A stretch of 64,000 bases of DNA from Pithys albifrons albifrons (taxonomy: Eukaryota > Chordata > Aves > Passeriformes > Thamnophilidae). Where the stretch lies: positions 7,722,737 through 7,786,736 of the forward strand of contig NC_092464.1 of NCBI RefSeq assembly GCF_047495875.1, in the 5' to 3' direction. This document shows positions 1 to 10,800 of this stretch, piece after piece. The translations under genes were made by a program, and so were the position numbers. Every line of letters starts with the position of its first letter. Position 1 is the stretch's first letter. Below the pieces are notes generated by a model. It was not told the DNA's origin. It was given only the letters and a program-made list of their open reading frames with translations, and did no database searches.

Positions 1-249
1 ATTTTCAGCCACTAGTCAGGGTCAGATGGACAAACAGTGGCACAAGATAAATTCAGCACAGATCTTGAAGAGATTATAATGCCTTAAATGTATAAATAGT
101 AGTCCAGGTTGTGATGGGTGACACTCACTGAACTTTGGGTGTAGTCAAAGGGACTAAATTATTTCTAAGCCCTCTGCTCTGTGTTTCCAGGGTCAGCTAA
201 AAGCTACTACTCTAACAGCAGCTTCATAAAAATGTGTATTTATGTAGCA

Positions 250-360
250 ATGCATTCTCAATATATGGCATGGAGAATGTCCTGTCAAAAATGGGCTGAT
301 GAAGAAAATCAATCAGTTACTGAGAATGCTTTAACAACTGATGTTTTTAATGTGGTTTGA
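250..360 (+). pseudogene. 36-codon open frame shared with copy A
   Basis: An ATG at 250 opens 36 codons ending in TGA at 358-360. The aligned frame in copy A (22,418-22,528, - strand) is exactly the same length, with no net indel and TAA at the matching stop column. Both peptides contain SCQKW. A second frame over part of the same DNA is also open in both copies and ends a few codons apart (TGA at 297-299 here); in it GME.VLS.M is shared and two synonymous third-base changes occur. It is therefore unclear which frame, if either, was once coding. It could be the tail of an accessory or envelope frame running into the U3 of an LTR. I do not recognise the protein. Stops lie just upstream, so this copy is a relic. 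Confidence 0.35.
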
Positions 361-559
361 ATGTACTGAATGTAAAAATTGCAGTGTCACTGTCTTCTTC
401 CCAAAATCCCCTGCCAGGCCAGGGTGCTGGTAGAAAGATTGTGACCTCATGTTAACTGAAACCCTTTCAAATGGAATGTAAATCCTCTTACTTCTATTCA
501 CCCAAAGACAGATTCCTCTCTTGTCCCTTACTGGTGAATTTGTATCCCTCCAAAGTCCA

Positions 560-583
560 TATAAACCTGTTACCCTGATTAAA
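560..583 (+). promoter_or_regulatory. TATA box and poly(A) signal of copy B
   Basis: TATAAA at 560-565 is followed 12 bp later by ATTAAA at 578-583. Close TATA-to-poly(A) spacing is typical of LTRs with a very short R region. Copy A has the same pair (TTATATA and AATAAA, - strand) at the corresponding place. Activity today is unknown. Confidence 0.5.
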
Positions 584-795
584 CTTCCTCTTTGTTCCTC
601 TCTCCCTCGCTGGTGGTCTCTGCTTGTCCTTCACTGGGGCTCTCAGTGACCACGTGGCTGGGGGGTGAACAGGGAGCACACATTTCTCCTAGGTTAATGG
701 ACTAACAAATCCAGGACCAGGAGAAACACCGTATCGTTGCAGAATTCCTTCAGCACACAGCATCACGAGGCTACAAGAAACCCTCACTCGCATAT

Positions 796-2824
796 TTAGT
801 GAGACTCTTTCTTTGAGATTAATTCGTGCCTGTTTTCTTCTCTTTCTTGCAAAACAGAGAGAAAAAGGCAAACTCCTGTGCTACAGGTGCAGGCATGTGT
901 TGATGTCCACACCTCATACAAGCAGAAGTAGGCAGGAGAGAGGGACCCTTGAGGAAGGTGCAACCTGTGATCTAAAAGCTGCATGGGTCAGCTCTCCAAA
1001 TTGAGTCCTGTCTGGAACTGCTGGTTTGTCACTCCAGGGCAGAGACAGGGCTTAGAACATCTCTTCCCTGCTGCTGTCTTTCTTTGTCAGTTCTGCAGGA
1101 CATCTCTCATGTCTCTGTACTGGTGTGATCACTGCTGAAAAAAGCCCAAAGAAAGACTTGTCAGATGTGTTGTGTTGGGAAGAAATGTGTTTTTCTTTAC
1201 AACTGAGAAAGCATTGAATTTTATGTTTGAGTTTTCCCCTGTGTTTCTGGGCCTCAGCATGTGCTGTATTGTATTGTGCAGGAAAATAAACTTGTGCAAT
1301 ATCAATACGTCTGTGTCCAGGCATCCAAGATGGGTGCATGGTCTTGTCTGTAAAAAATAGACAGGTGAAGCAAAAAGTCATGAGATGTTTAAATTTGTTA
1401 AGAAAATTGGCATTTGACAAGAAAAGCTTTTGAACATCCACAATAAAAGCATGAAAGAGTTTTTCTTCTGAAGGATAATTTGCTGCCTCTACCAGCCAGT
1501 ACTTCACAGCTTATGGGAAAGAGGGGTCTGCTTGCCTTGAGGTCCATCTGTGGTTATTTATCATGTGGTCTGTCCTGCCAGCCAAATATCCAGGGCCTTG
1601 TTAAGAATAGTTTTGCCACTGGGGAGAGCCAATGACTTCAGCAGATAGTTCTTCACTGTTCATTTAACATAAATATTAAAAAAGCCAAGTCTTGCTTCCC
1701 TAAAAATTACAGAACTATGAAGTAGTTGAGGGTTTTACTGCTAGTAATTTATTATTCTGCAGTAGTCTGTCCACAATATGGTTGCTTTCTTCACTCAAGC
1801 TTACAGGGAAAATATTTGACTTATTTTCAATAAATCTGAAGGCCATTAAGTAGCAAGGGATTAGGTTTACACTGAGATCTATGTGTTGTCACAAAATGAG
1901 AGGAGGAGGAGAGTTTGTCTTGTTCATACCCAAGTCCTACAGTGAGAATATTTTTCTGTGGGAGCAAGAGATACAAAAACAATGCTCTGCTGTAGATGTT
2001 GCAGAAGGATCAGGTCTTTCATCCAATCTTCCCCTATGCCTTGAAGGACCCTACCTGCTAAGTTATCAGAACTCAAGGGTCACCTGGAATGCACCAAACC
2101 CACCATATCTCTCTTTTGACATGTGCAGATGGAATCCACTCAAACACTTCCTCATGGTTCTCCAATGGTCCTTTTGCTTTTCCTGCTCCTTGCTCAGGCC
2201 TTCAGGAAGATCAGTGTGTGTTGGCTCTGCAGTTTTGATCTTCAGGTCTCCTTGCATGGACAATGTAACACCAGGGTCAGAGTCTAGATCTGTGATGGGA
2301 ACTATGAATGACCTTCACATTAGAAACACATTTACTGCCAACCAAACCTTGCATATTGGTATTGATTTTGAGAGTTTTTGGGAATATAGAAATCATTATT
2401 TTTTTGGGGAAACCAAACACCACCATCCCTCTCCCAGTCTAATATCCCCTCAATGACATCTTCTTGAAAAGGAGTATGTTGCATTGTTAAGATTTACTTA
2501 TTGCACCTCCAGCAAAGTCTGAGGAGGTGAGACACTGCTTCATGTGACCTTACACTGTCACAACCTCAGGAGATCTGTCTGCAGCCCATTCACAGACCCA
2601 AACATCTTTGGATGTTTCTGCTTGCCTCTGAAGGCCTGAACTTGGCCTCAGGAGAAGCTGAGACTTTGAGTGGTCACCAAGAAGACTTGAGAAGATCTGG
2701 ACATGTTCACTGTTGAGCTAATAGGACACTCCACCTCCAAGGAAGTATCTACAGCTTAAAGATTACCCTGGTCAAAAGGTACCTAGAAACTCCTGCTGGC
2801 CAAAGTCCATGGAGAAGCAACTAT
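796..2824. other. Unassigned AT-rich DNA
   Basis: No recognisable gene or repeat. The two longest open frames are 1881-2456 (+, 191 codons) and 1052-1507 (-, 151 codons). Neither shows a domain, signal peptide or family motif that I know. There is no visible promoter, splice-site chain or poly(A) context that would make either a gene. Confidence 0.6.
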
Positions 2825-3159
2825 TGTTGGAATTTTATATGGTATTTCACCTAAAAAGCAAGCCATATGCTGAACTGCCTATGTAAATTAGTGCTGTAGC
2901 CTTAAGAACTAATTAATGAAATCAGAAATGGCTGCTGCCGACTTTCTCAGCAGATGCGCATGGTCAGCCAATTATGAAGGGCTTTGTAATTTAAACAACA
3001 TTGTTGGCCAATAATCAGTGCCAAAGTGTCATCACCCTGCGGAAGGTTACAGTCTTAAAGATGTATATAAGTGTGTGTGCGTATGAATAAAGGGGCCTGT
3101 TGCTGCTAACTCCTGTGAAGTCGTCTCTCAGGTCCAAAAACCCGTCTCCCACGGTTACA
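2825..3159 (+). mobile_element. Solo LTR with 6-bp target site duplication
   Basis: The 335-bp segment begins TGTTGG and ends GGTTACA, so the ends read TGT...ACA as retroviral LTRs do. It is flanked on both sides by a perfect AACTAT (2819-2824 and 3160-3165). Inside are TATATAAG at 3064-3071 and AATAAA at 3086-3091, which set a plus orientation with a short R and about 70 bp of U5. No gag, pol or env lies next to it, so it is a solo LTR left by LTR-LTR recombination. A 6-bp duplication is usual for beta/alpha-type (class II, ERVK-like) elements; the class is inferred from that. It has more CpGs than the flanks, which suggests a fairly young insertion. Confidence 0.88.
3064..3091 (+). promoter_or_regulatory. 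TATA box and AATAAA of the solo LTR
   Basis: TATATAAG (3064-3071) and AATAAA (3086-3091) lie 14 bp apart inside the LTR. A short GT run (3071-3079) separates them. Transcripts starting here would run rightward into unassigned DNA. Confidence 0.6.
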
Positions 3160-6100
3160 AACTATAGATCCCAAAGATATGGAGAATGTTGCAGAACTGT
3201 CTGGAGGGCATTTTTATATTTGGACTGGATCAATTTGCACTCATCAAACAGGCAGGAGAGAAGTGGCAAAAAGCCTGTAGAGAGGGCAGATGGCACAGTT
3301 CTGCTTATGGCTTTGCCAGCTAAAGGGAAAAGCTTATAGTGGGAGACAGCATTTGCCAATTTCTCCTGTATTTATTCTGTTTTCAAGCATTTAAGATACT
3401 CTGTGTATTTTTTCTCTTTCTTTATTGTAGCTTCTGTTGTTGAGATGAAATTATTTTTCTGGTGGATTTTCTAGTGCTATTTTTGCAATGGATTTGTACA
3501 TTGGTAAGACCAACTTGTATTAAAAGAGGTTAAATGGCTTTGCCTTGTTTATGAACCTACTGCTGACATAAATATTTTAATGTCATTAAGTGACTGCTCC
3601 TCTTCATGAGAGTGCTAAATATGATGCAAAACTGAAATAAATGTTACATCAGAGAACTCTAGGGAACAGTAAAAAAGTAGTCTTTAAAGCAGGAGCAGAA
3701 TTGTAATTTATGTTTTTACTTAATTCTCTTTCCCAGGAAATTGTCCAGTTTTATAGTCTAAAATGAGTGATCTTGTCCAAAGAGGAGAAATATTTTACTG
3801 AGTGTTGTCTAACCTTAAATCAGGACTTACTGTTCCTTGAACAAGGTGAAAAAAATGTTAGAATAGCCTAAAAGAAAACAAAGCCTCTCTGGCAATCCCC
3901 TGAAGTTAAGCAAATGGCAAATAATTGTTAAATGGAAGGTAGGAAATGGGGTATCATTTTCAAGTCTGGTTTCTTCAGAAAACCCCCAAACAACAAATAA
4001 GAAAAGTCCCAGCAACAATTTCAGGAGGCTTGGGGAGGGTGATAGCTACAATCCAAAGAGCTGTAGTTAAGAATCCTCCTGTGATCCCCTCATAGTCAAT
4101 AGAAGCTCAGTACTCACTAGCACAAACTCAAGCTCCACCACAGAGCAAGTATCTACAGCAAGACAGAGAGAATGTGTTTGTAAGGTTCTTCCAAGGGGAG
4201 TGAAAGGACTTTGGGTTGGTGGCTCAGCTGCAGCAAGTTCCATCTATGGCATGGAGGGAAAGTTTTTTGGGCCATGCTATATCTATGTGCCTTCTCCCCT
4301 GCATGTATGTGCCTATACTCATTAAGTCTGTTGAGCTTTAATGTCCAAGCAGGGGTGCTTTTTGAGAGAGTAGAAGCTGCATGAAGCTGTATAGGCAGGG
4401 CACAGGGATGTCTCCATACTCTCCTCACCCCACAAAGCTGCCCAGGTCCCAGTATCCCCCATTATTGCATCTCTCAGTAGGAGCACACAAGATGAATGGC
4501 AGGCATCTAAATTTGATGAAGAGTGTACTGCAAATAAAGTAGGAAGAATATTAATTTGTTGAGAGTTAAGGAGCTAATAGAGAATCACAAAACTTCTGGG
4601 AACAGACAGTGATGAGGATTAAAGAGTTGTGAATTATTAACTTATTACCATGAGATGAGAGAGCCGCAGTGCAACTGATCCTCTCCACTGCTTCTTCCCT
4701 GCTCTGTGTGACTTACACCCACCTCAGATTACAGAATCTGCTGTAAAAATTAAATTGCACTGCCAAGAACACTCCAAGGACAAAGATAAAACACTAAAGG
4801 ATGCTCCTACCCCTGCAGATGCTGGTGCTCTGCATATTCACTCTGCAGTTCAGATTTGCACCCCAGGGATTTCTGCTGCAGGTTGGTGACAGTCTCATTG
4901 TTCCTTCATGTCCCTGCATTTCCCTCACAGAGTGTCCCTCCTGGTACAATCCTGCAGAGACAAAAGTCTGTGTAAATGAACATAGCTCCATCAGTCAGAC
5001 ACTCTGTTGTAGCCAGCCCATGTGAGGTATTCATGGCTTCTTGTCAGTCCTCTGACTGTGTATCCCCAGTAGTCTCCCATTGAAACTGTCCCTCTTCAAG
5101 TAGCTGAATGATGCTTCCCTCTTGCCAGGCAGATGGGATGTTTTAGCTCAGCTTTGCCATGAGAGGGGATCAAGTGCTGTTGAACAGATTCTTCCCTTGT
5201 TTTAGTTCCATGCATCCAGAAGTAGAAGAGTGCAACCATGTGAATCCCTCTCTCTTCCCAGCATCCCAGATACCTGTCGGGATTGTCAGAAGGTGAGTTG
5301 AATCAATAAATTACATATGACCCTTTTATTTTCAGCTGAATTTTCAGCTGTCAATACACCTTGCTGTAGCCTGAACAGAATTACTTGAACTGTTACTCCC
5401 AGCCTGGCACTGAAATGCCCAGACAGATGGTGGGACATGAGTTTGGGCTTGTATGACTTTGACTCTCTGTTGCCTCCTGTGTAATATCTTCTCCTTCATG
5501 CTGCTGTCACCAAAAAGCAGACTCAGGGATTGCTCTTGCAGCAGATTTCAGTCTGTAAACAGCCTGTTGACAAATGGTGTTGGGTAATACAGAGCTTGTT
5601 TGTGCTCTGCTTTGTTCATCTTTGCTATCAACTACCATTTGGTCCTGGTTTCACTATTACCAGGCTGTTACAGAGACCTTAGAGTGAGGAGCAATGTAAA
5701 TTAAAGACAAAAAGGTACCCAATAATTCATTGTCTTTCACACTTCTAATTTGGCATTGGGAGAATATCACTTCCTAATACAACATTTGGTACGTGGCCAA
5801 ATAATACTAAATTTAGGTATTCACTGTCCCCTGTTTACCATTCGCATAAAGAGGTAAATATTGCTCATTGAGTCACTGCCATAGAAATAGTTCAGCTGTT
5901 CTAAAAACTTACTCCTTAATTGCAATAGGCAAAAGATGTGTTAAGTAGAGAAAGCAAAGCAGCTGGCAGAGAGGATGCCATGCACTTTCCTCATATACAA
6001 CTTGATTACTTCTTATTGTTTAAAGCCTGGAGGGAAATGTTGCACGTCACTTCTAGCTAAATATTGTTGGGCATGACTTAATTTTTAATACTGGAGGCTA

Positions 6101-7838
6101 TGGTGCTGCATCTATTATCACTTTCTTAGCTATTGCAATTTATTTTTCCTGACAGGCACAGATCCCAGGGTAGTTTATCTCACAAGGACATTGATAATGG
6201 GGAAATACTTTCTTCAAAACAGGAGCTCTCTGTGGGGAGATGAACAAAAGTGCTGCTTCTTAGCACTGTTCCCTTCCCTCACTGACTCTGCTAAGTGAAT
6301 AGTGGGGTGGATCACAGCTTGTGCATTTGAGTGTGTCACCTGCAAAGTAGCAGGGAAGTGTGGGGAGAATGACAGCCTATAGCTGTGGGTGTAACATAAC
6401 CAGTGCATGGGGGTTATAGGAGAGACAAGAGTATTTCTGTATGATGTTGCATTCCGGATATTTCCATTTTCCTTGGTTTTGATATAAGGATTTCCTTTGC
6501 CCTGTGTTTCACAGAGCCACCCACAAGGATGGATGGTTTGACAATGGTGCTTCTGTGTGTGGGTGAGACACGAGTGGTCCCTCCTGGTGCCAGAGTAGGT
6601 GTAAAAGCCACAAGCTGGTGTAAATGCACAGCTCAGGCTGGGGCTGTACCCTTGACAATTCTTTTCTTTGCTGCTGATGTGCAGAAACAGTGCAGGGAAG
6701 ATGAAAAAGCTTTAAGGCGCAGGCTCAGTTGTGCAGTGTTTTTTACCCCTCAGAGCTGTTCAGAAGCTGGAAAGTGAATTTTGTTTGCAAATCAAGTAAG
6801 CCTCTTGCTCATTTGTTTTTCTGGCAGCTCGGGGAAGACATGGGCCACTTGTTTTCTTCCTAGTTTCTGTGTGAGAGCATGGTGACGTCTGTTCTGCTTG
6901 ACATTGTGTGTGCTGTGTGCAGGAGGCTGAAACATGGATTTTACAACTCTTACCTCTTTGGGAACTCCAAGAAAATTAGATATTTGTTTCATGAGATTCA
7001 TCTGCTGGGTGGAAAAAATATTTAAATAACTTCACAGGGCTGCAGTGATGCCACTCTTATCCCTTAAAGTGAGAAGGCAGGCTGCTTTGGTTTTGGCCCA
7101 TCCACCTCTGCTGTGGTGACAACTCAGAGGAGCTGATACTGAGCATCCCCTATAGCTACATACTATGATAGATTTTATTTCAAACCAAACTTAACCAGGT
7201 GTTTTGGAGTGAGTATTTCCACCTTATATGTAGCTTGAAGCTGTCCAAAGGACTGGCCCTTGACATATATTCCTACACCCCATTTGGAAGTGGGATTTTG
7301 ACTGCATTTGGTGAACATAAGGGGAAGAGCTTCTGCTGTAATTTCCCCTAGAGGAAATTTATTTCAGCCATGCCAATACTATACTGAAGTCCAAACCCAT
7401 GCACTGGAAGTCAGGATAACTTCAAAATCTCCTTGCTGCACTGAACCAATAAAAATGCCCTAACGCAGACACAAACATCATGAGTTAGACATGACTGAGA
7501 GTTTTTTCACATGTGCCCCGTCCACATTAACTAGAACAAGTCCATTTGTTCCCACCTTCTTTTTGCTTTGGCTGCAAATGAGAAAAAGTAAATTAAAAAT
7601 GCTATGGCACGTAGAAAAATTGTACTGGAGATGTGTTGTAAACACGTTCCTTATGAATGGGCTAGGGGAGCCCTGGCCTTGAAGCTGTAGGGGATTCATT
7701 AGCTGCAGCCTATGATGGGATGAGGAGCTCAGCCAGGGATCTGGCCCAAGTACCAGGACAGAAAGAATAGCACGAAAATCTGCACTAGAAACCGCTGAGC
7801 CACATTAGATCTTGTATTTCTGGTCAGATTTTTTGATA
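3160..7838. other. Unassigned DNA
   Basis: After the AACTAT duplicate (3160-3165) I see no assignable gene or repeat. The only local structure noted is a 12-bp tandem unit, TTTTCAGCTGAA, at 5329-5350. Open frames here stay under 92 codons and look random, for example 4153-4428 (-) and 6529-6777 (+). Confidence 0.6.
5329..5350 (+). repeat. Short tandem duplication
   Basis: TTTTCAGCTGAA (5329-5340) is followed directly by TTTTCAGCTG (5341-5350). Each copy contains CAGCTG, an E-box-type hexamer. It is probably a replication-slippage duplication. Confidence 0.7.
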
Positions 7839-7894
7839 TTTCCCTCTCTCTCTTTCTCCGCTGCCTCCCTTCCCCTCCCCGTCCCCCCCCCCCC
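7839..7894 (+). repeat. Polypyrimidine tract ending in C12
   Basis: An almost pure C/T run starts near 7839 and ends in twelve Cs (7883-7894). The right part has C-runs at 7867-7869, 7872-7875, 7877-7880 and 7883-7894, separated by 1-2 bases. On the - strand this is four closely spaced G-runs, the pattern of a G-quadruplex; on the + strand it could form an i-motif. Only isolated purines interrupt it (such as G at 7860, 7863 and 7881). Confidence 0.85.
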
Positions 7895-10800
7895 GGGTTT
7901 AATTCACATTGGTTTATGCTTTTCATTTAAAATTTAAAATTATCCCAAGAGAATGATTTGAATGAATGATGATTTCCAGTGTAAGGCCTTTATTAAATGT
8001 TTTTGATTAGCCATGTTGATTGTTGAATTCTTAAAGCTTTCCTCTTTGTATGGTAATTCAGACTTGAAGAAGGAAATTTGTTATAAATGGACTCAGTGCT
8101 TGGTTATAAAAAAATGCAAACAGATGTGGTTAGCAATAAAATTGCACCATGATGTCTTTTAATTCTGTATTAATATATAATTGAGTAACAAAATAGTAGC
8201 CTAATGCTTTTTGCATGCTGCAGTTTTACATACCCATAATTCAGCCAGTAATGTTACCTGACTTTCTTAATCTCATCACAGTATAAAATTGGACTTTCAT
8301 TGTTGGAATTAAATTCCATTTCTGCTACACTTTATGTCTGAGTCTGCCAGGCAGCACTGAAAACCTTCAGGACAATTTACTAGAAACTAAAAGTGTTGTT
8401 TTTCTTTCAGCATAAGACACAAATTAGACAAAACTGCATCTTCTAGTAATGTGGATAATATAAAAAAGATGAACTCTATAAAAAAAAAGGGGTTATTTAT
8501 AATTAAGAGTAGGATAACCAGTAAGCCTATAAAGCTGTCATCTAGAGTTGGTAGTGGGATTTTTATGCCATGGATATTTGGGGCTTTTTAGGAATCTATA
8601 ATCTCTCCAAAACCATACAAAACCCTGGAAACTCCCTATCAGAATTGCTTACCAACCTACTTTGAATACATCTGAATCAGGTTTCACTTACAGTGATCTT
8701 CTAGCAAAGCTTGTCTATAAATTCAGTTCCCTCTGCCTCACTCTCATACTTAAACAAGTCTTATAGAACAATCTTCCTGGCTTTAATGATACACAAAATA
8801 AATATATAATTGTGCTTATTCCTGTAAGTCACAACCATTTTCATAGGGTGAAGCTACACGTGTGATTTGTTTGAATTTGGTGTTAACACAGTGACTGTTG
8901 CTGCTCCGAGAGCTCTGCAGACAGATTGCTTTTGGCTTCAGCAAGAAAATGGAATTAAATGCACAAAATAGAGATCATCAGATAATTTCAGGGTTCTTTT
9001 GTTATCTCTAAGCTGAGCTCTTTAGAGATGACTTAGTAAAGTGCAATGTTTCTAAACTGTGCAAGATTTTACTCATTTTTCAACAGCACATTAAGAAAAA
9101 ATGTAGAGCAAGTGTTACATGTATAGGTAATTTGTGGATGTAGCAAACCATATATGTTGTGTTTAAAAGCAGAGGTAGATTAAATTTTTAACAGGAGCTG
9201 GTGTTATCTGAGATGCTTTACTGTAAAGTGAGGTTTCCTTTTGAAAATGCTCATTCAGCAAAGCTGTGTTGCCAGGGGCAAAGGATTTGGGAAGCACCAT
9301 GGGCTCTGTGCAGCACCAGGGGATGGAGCCTGGTCTGATGTGTCCTCCAAAATGCAGCCTGTGACTCTGGGGCCTCACTGGCTTTTTGCCACCAGAGCAG
9401 AGCCATGGGGAATAGGTCCAAGCTAGGAGAGAGGTTGCAAGGAAAAGTGCAGAGAAAAGGCCTTATTTTAATCATTTTCCCAGGAAAACAGCATTTCCCT
9501 TGTTAAATCATATGGTTTTTATCTCAAATGTGTATTTGTGCTGCTTTGAAATGTACTGTCAGTCATCCCAAACCTCAATTTATTGGTGAAAATGCTGCAT
9601 GTTATCACTTCTAATATATTTCAGTACATTTTGTTTTCGTAAACCTAGTCATAAAAATCCATACCTGTTCCACTGACAATTTTAATAGAAGTTCAGCCTT
9701 AGCAGAATCCGTATTCAGCAAGTTGCTGTATCTACCCAAATCCTTTCAGAGGGAAAAATATTCTTTCTGTGGCTGCATTAGAGATAGGAAAGAATGTAAT
9801 AAATTCTACATTTTAAAAAAGTTGAGAAAACCGATGTTGAAGGCTCTGGAAGTTTGTGTGTGCTCATTGTACTGAGTCACTATATACAAGATATTTCTAA
9901 CAAAAATTGTTCAGATCCAGCCTTTTATTAAGATTTGACCTGTCAGCATTTGGGATTTTAAAATTCAATGGTTTTTTTTTTTCCCTACAGAAAAAGACTG
10001 ATTCAGGGTAGGTTTATCTTATTTACTGTGAAATTGGGTGTTCAAGAGCCAACCTATATCACAGAGTAAAATTATTTTTGAGGTTTATTTACTCTGAGAT
10101 ATTTTTAGATAAGTTACACATCTAACTAAAGACTTTGTTCTGTGGTATGTTTTTTTTTTGTTATAACTTGCTCTTCACTGAATCCTTTATGTCACAGACT
10201 TGAGCACACCCCAGATAAGACTAATCAACTTCTAAGACAGCACCTTGAAGGTTTTATCATCCAATATTAGCACATAATCACTATTCAGTCAGAATTCTTT
10301 TTGCTGTCTTCATCTTTGCCACCCTGAAGAAAAGGTAACCCTCACCTTGTCTGCAAGAAAGTGGTAATTTTTGGAAAATATTTGAGATCCTTTCAATATA
10401 CATGCAATTACCTGTGTGAATGTGCCTTAATGTTTTGCTGTGCTGAAGGCTGACAAATGGATTTTCTATAATTTTCAAATTCCCTTGGCACATGACAAAT
10501 GACTGAAAACTTGTTACATAAACTTCCAGATCAAAGGATGACTTTCCAATGGTGCTCTGCTGTGTCACACTGTATGGGAATGAGGCATCTGACTGGATGA
10601 GAATATTTATTCATTTTTTCTTTTGAACATCAGACATAATAAAAATAGCTGCTCCAAATGAGGCTGCATTTTTGAAGGCTCAGCCATTTATTTGACTGCA
10701 GTAACCTTTTTACACCTGCCACTATTCTAAATGAAGTTTCACTGCTGCCTGGCAGATCAAAATACAATGGACTATTTCCCTTTGAAGCACGGAGAAACAA

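Larger units (their letters stand above)
60..795 (+). mobile_element. LTR-like element, copy B (older, diverged)
   Basis: This stretch aligns by eye with the reverse complement of about 21,965-22,800, including the upstream part, the TATA area and the downstream block. It has the order expected of a retroviral LTR: a U3-like part, TATAAA at 560-565, ATTAAA (a common poly(A) signal) at 578-583, then a U5-like block with GACCACGTGG at 648-657 and a nearby GGGAGCACA. Homology fades near 795 and reaches back to about base 60, so the left end may lie outside the window. I could not find matching target duplications or clear TG/CA ends. The family is unknown. A duplicated gene tail with 3' UTR is the alternative reading, because the upstream part carries a small open frame. 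Confidence 0.6.

Noticed and set aside
8100..8350. AT-rich stretch with homeodomain-type TAATT motifs, a possible conserved enhancer
   Set aside because: Such motifs are frequent at this base composition; only cross-species alignment could support it.
8460..8500. CTCTATAAAAAAAAGG as a TATA box
   Set aside because: Isolated A-run in AT-rich DNA with no promoter or transcript context.
9972..9990. T11 plus CCCTACAG, a strong splice-acceptor look-alike
   Set aside because: The following sequence offers only a tiny possible exon before a GT and no recognisable coding content.
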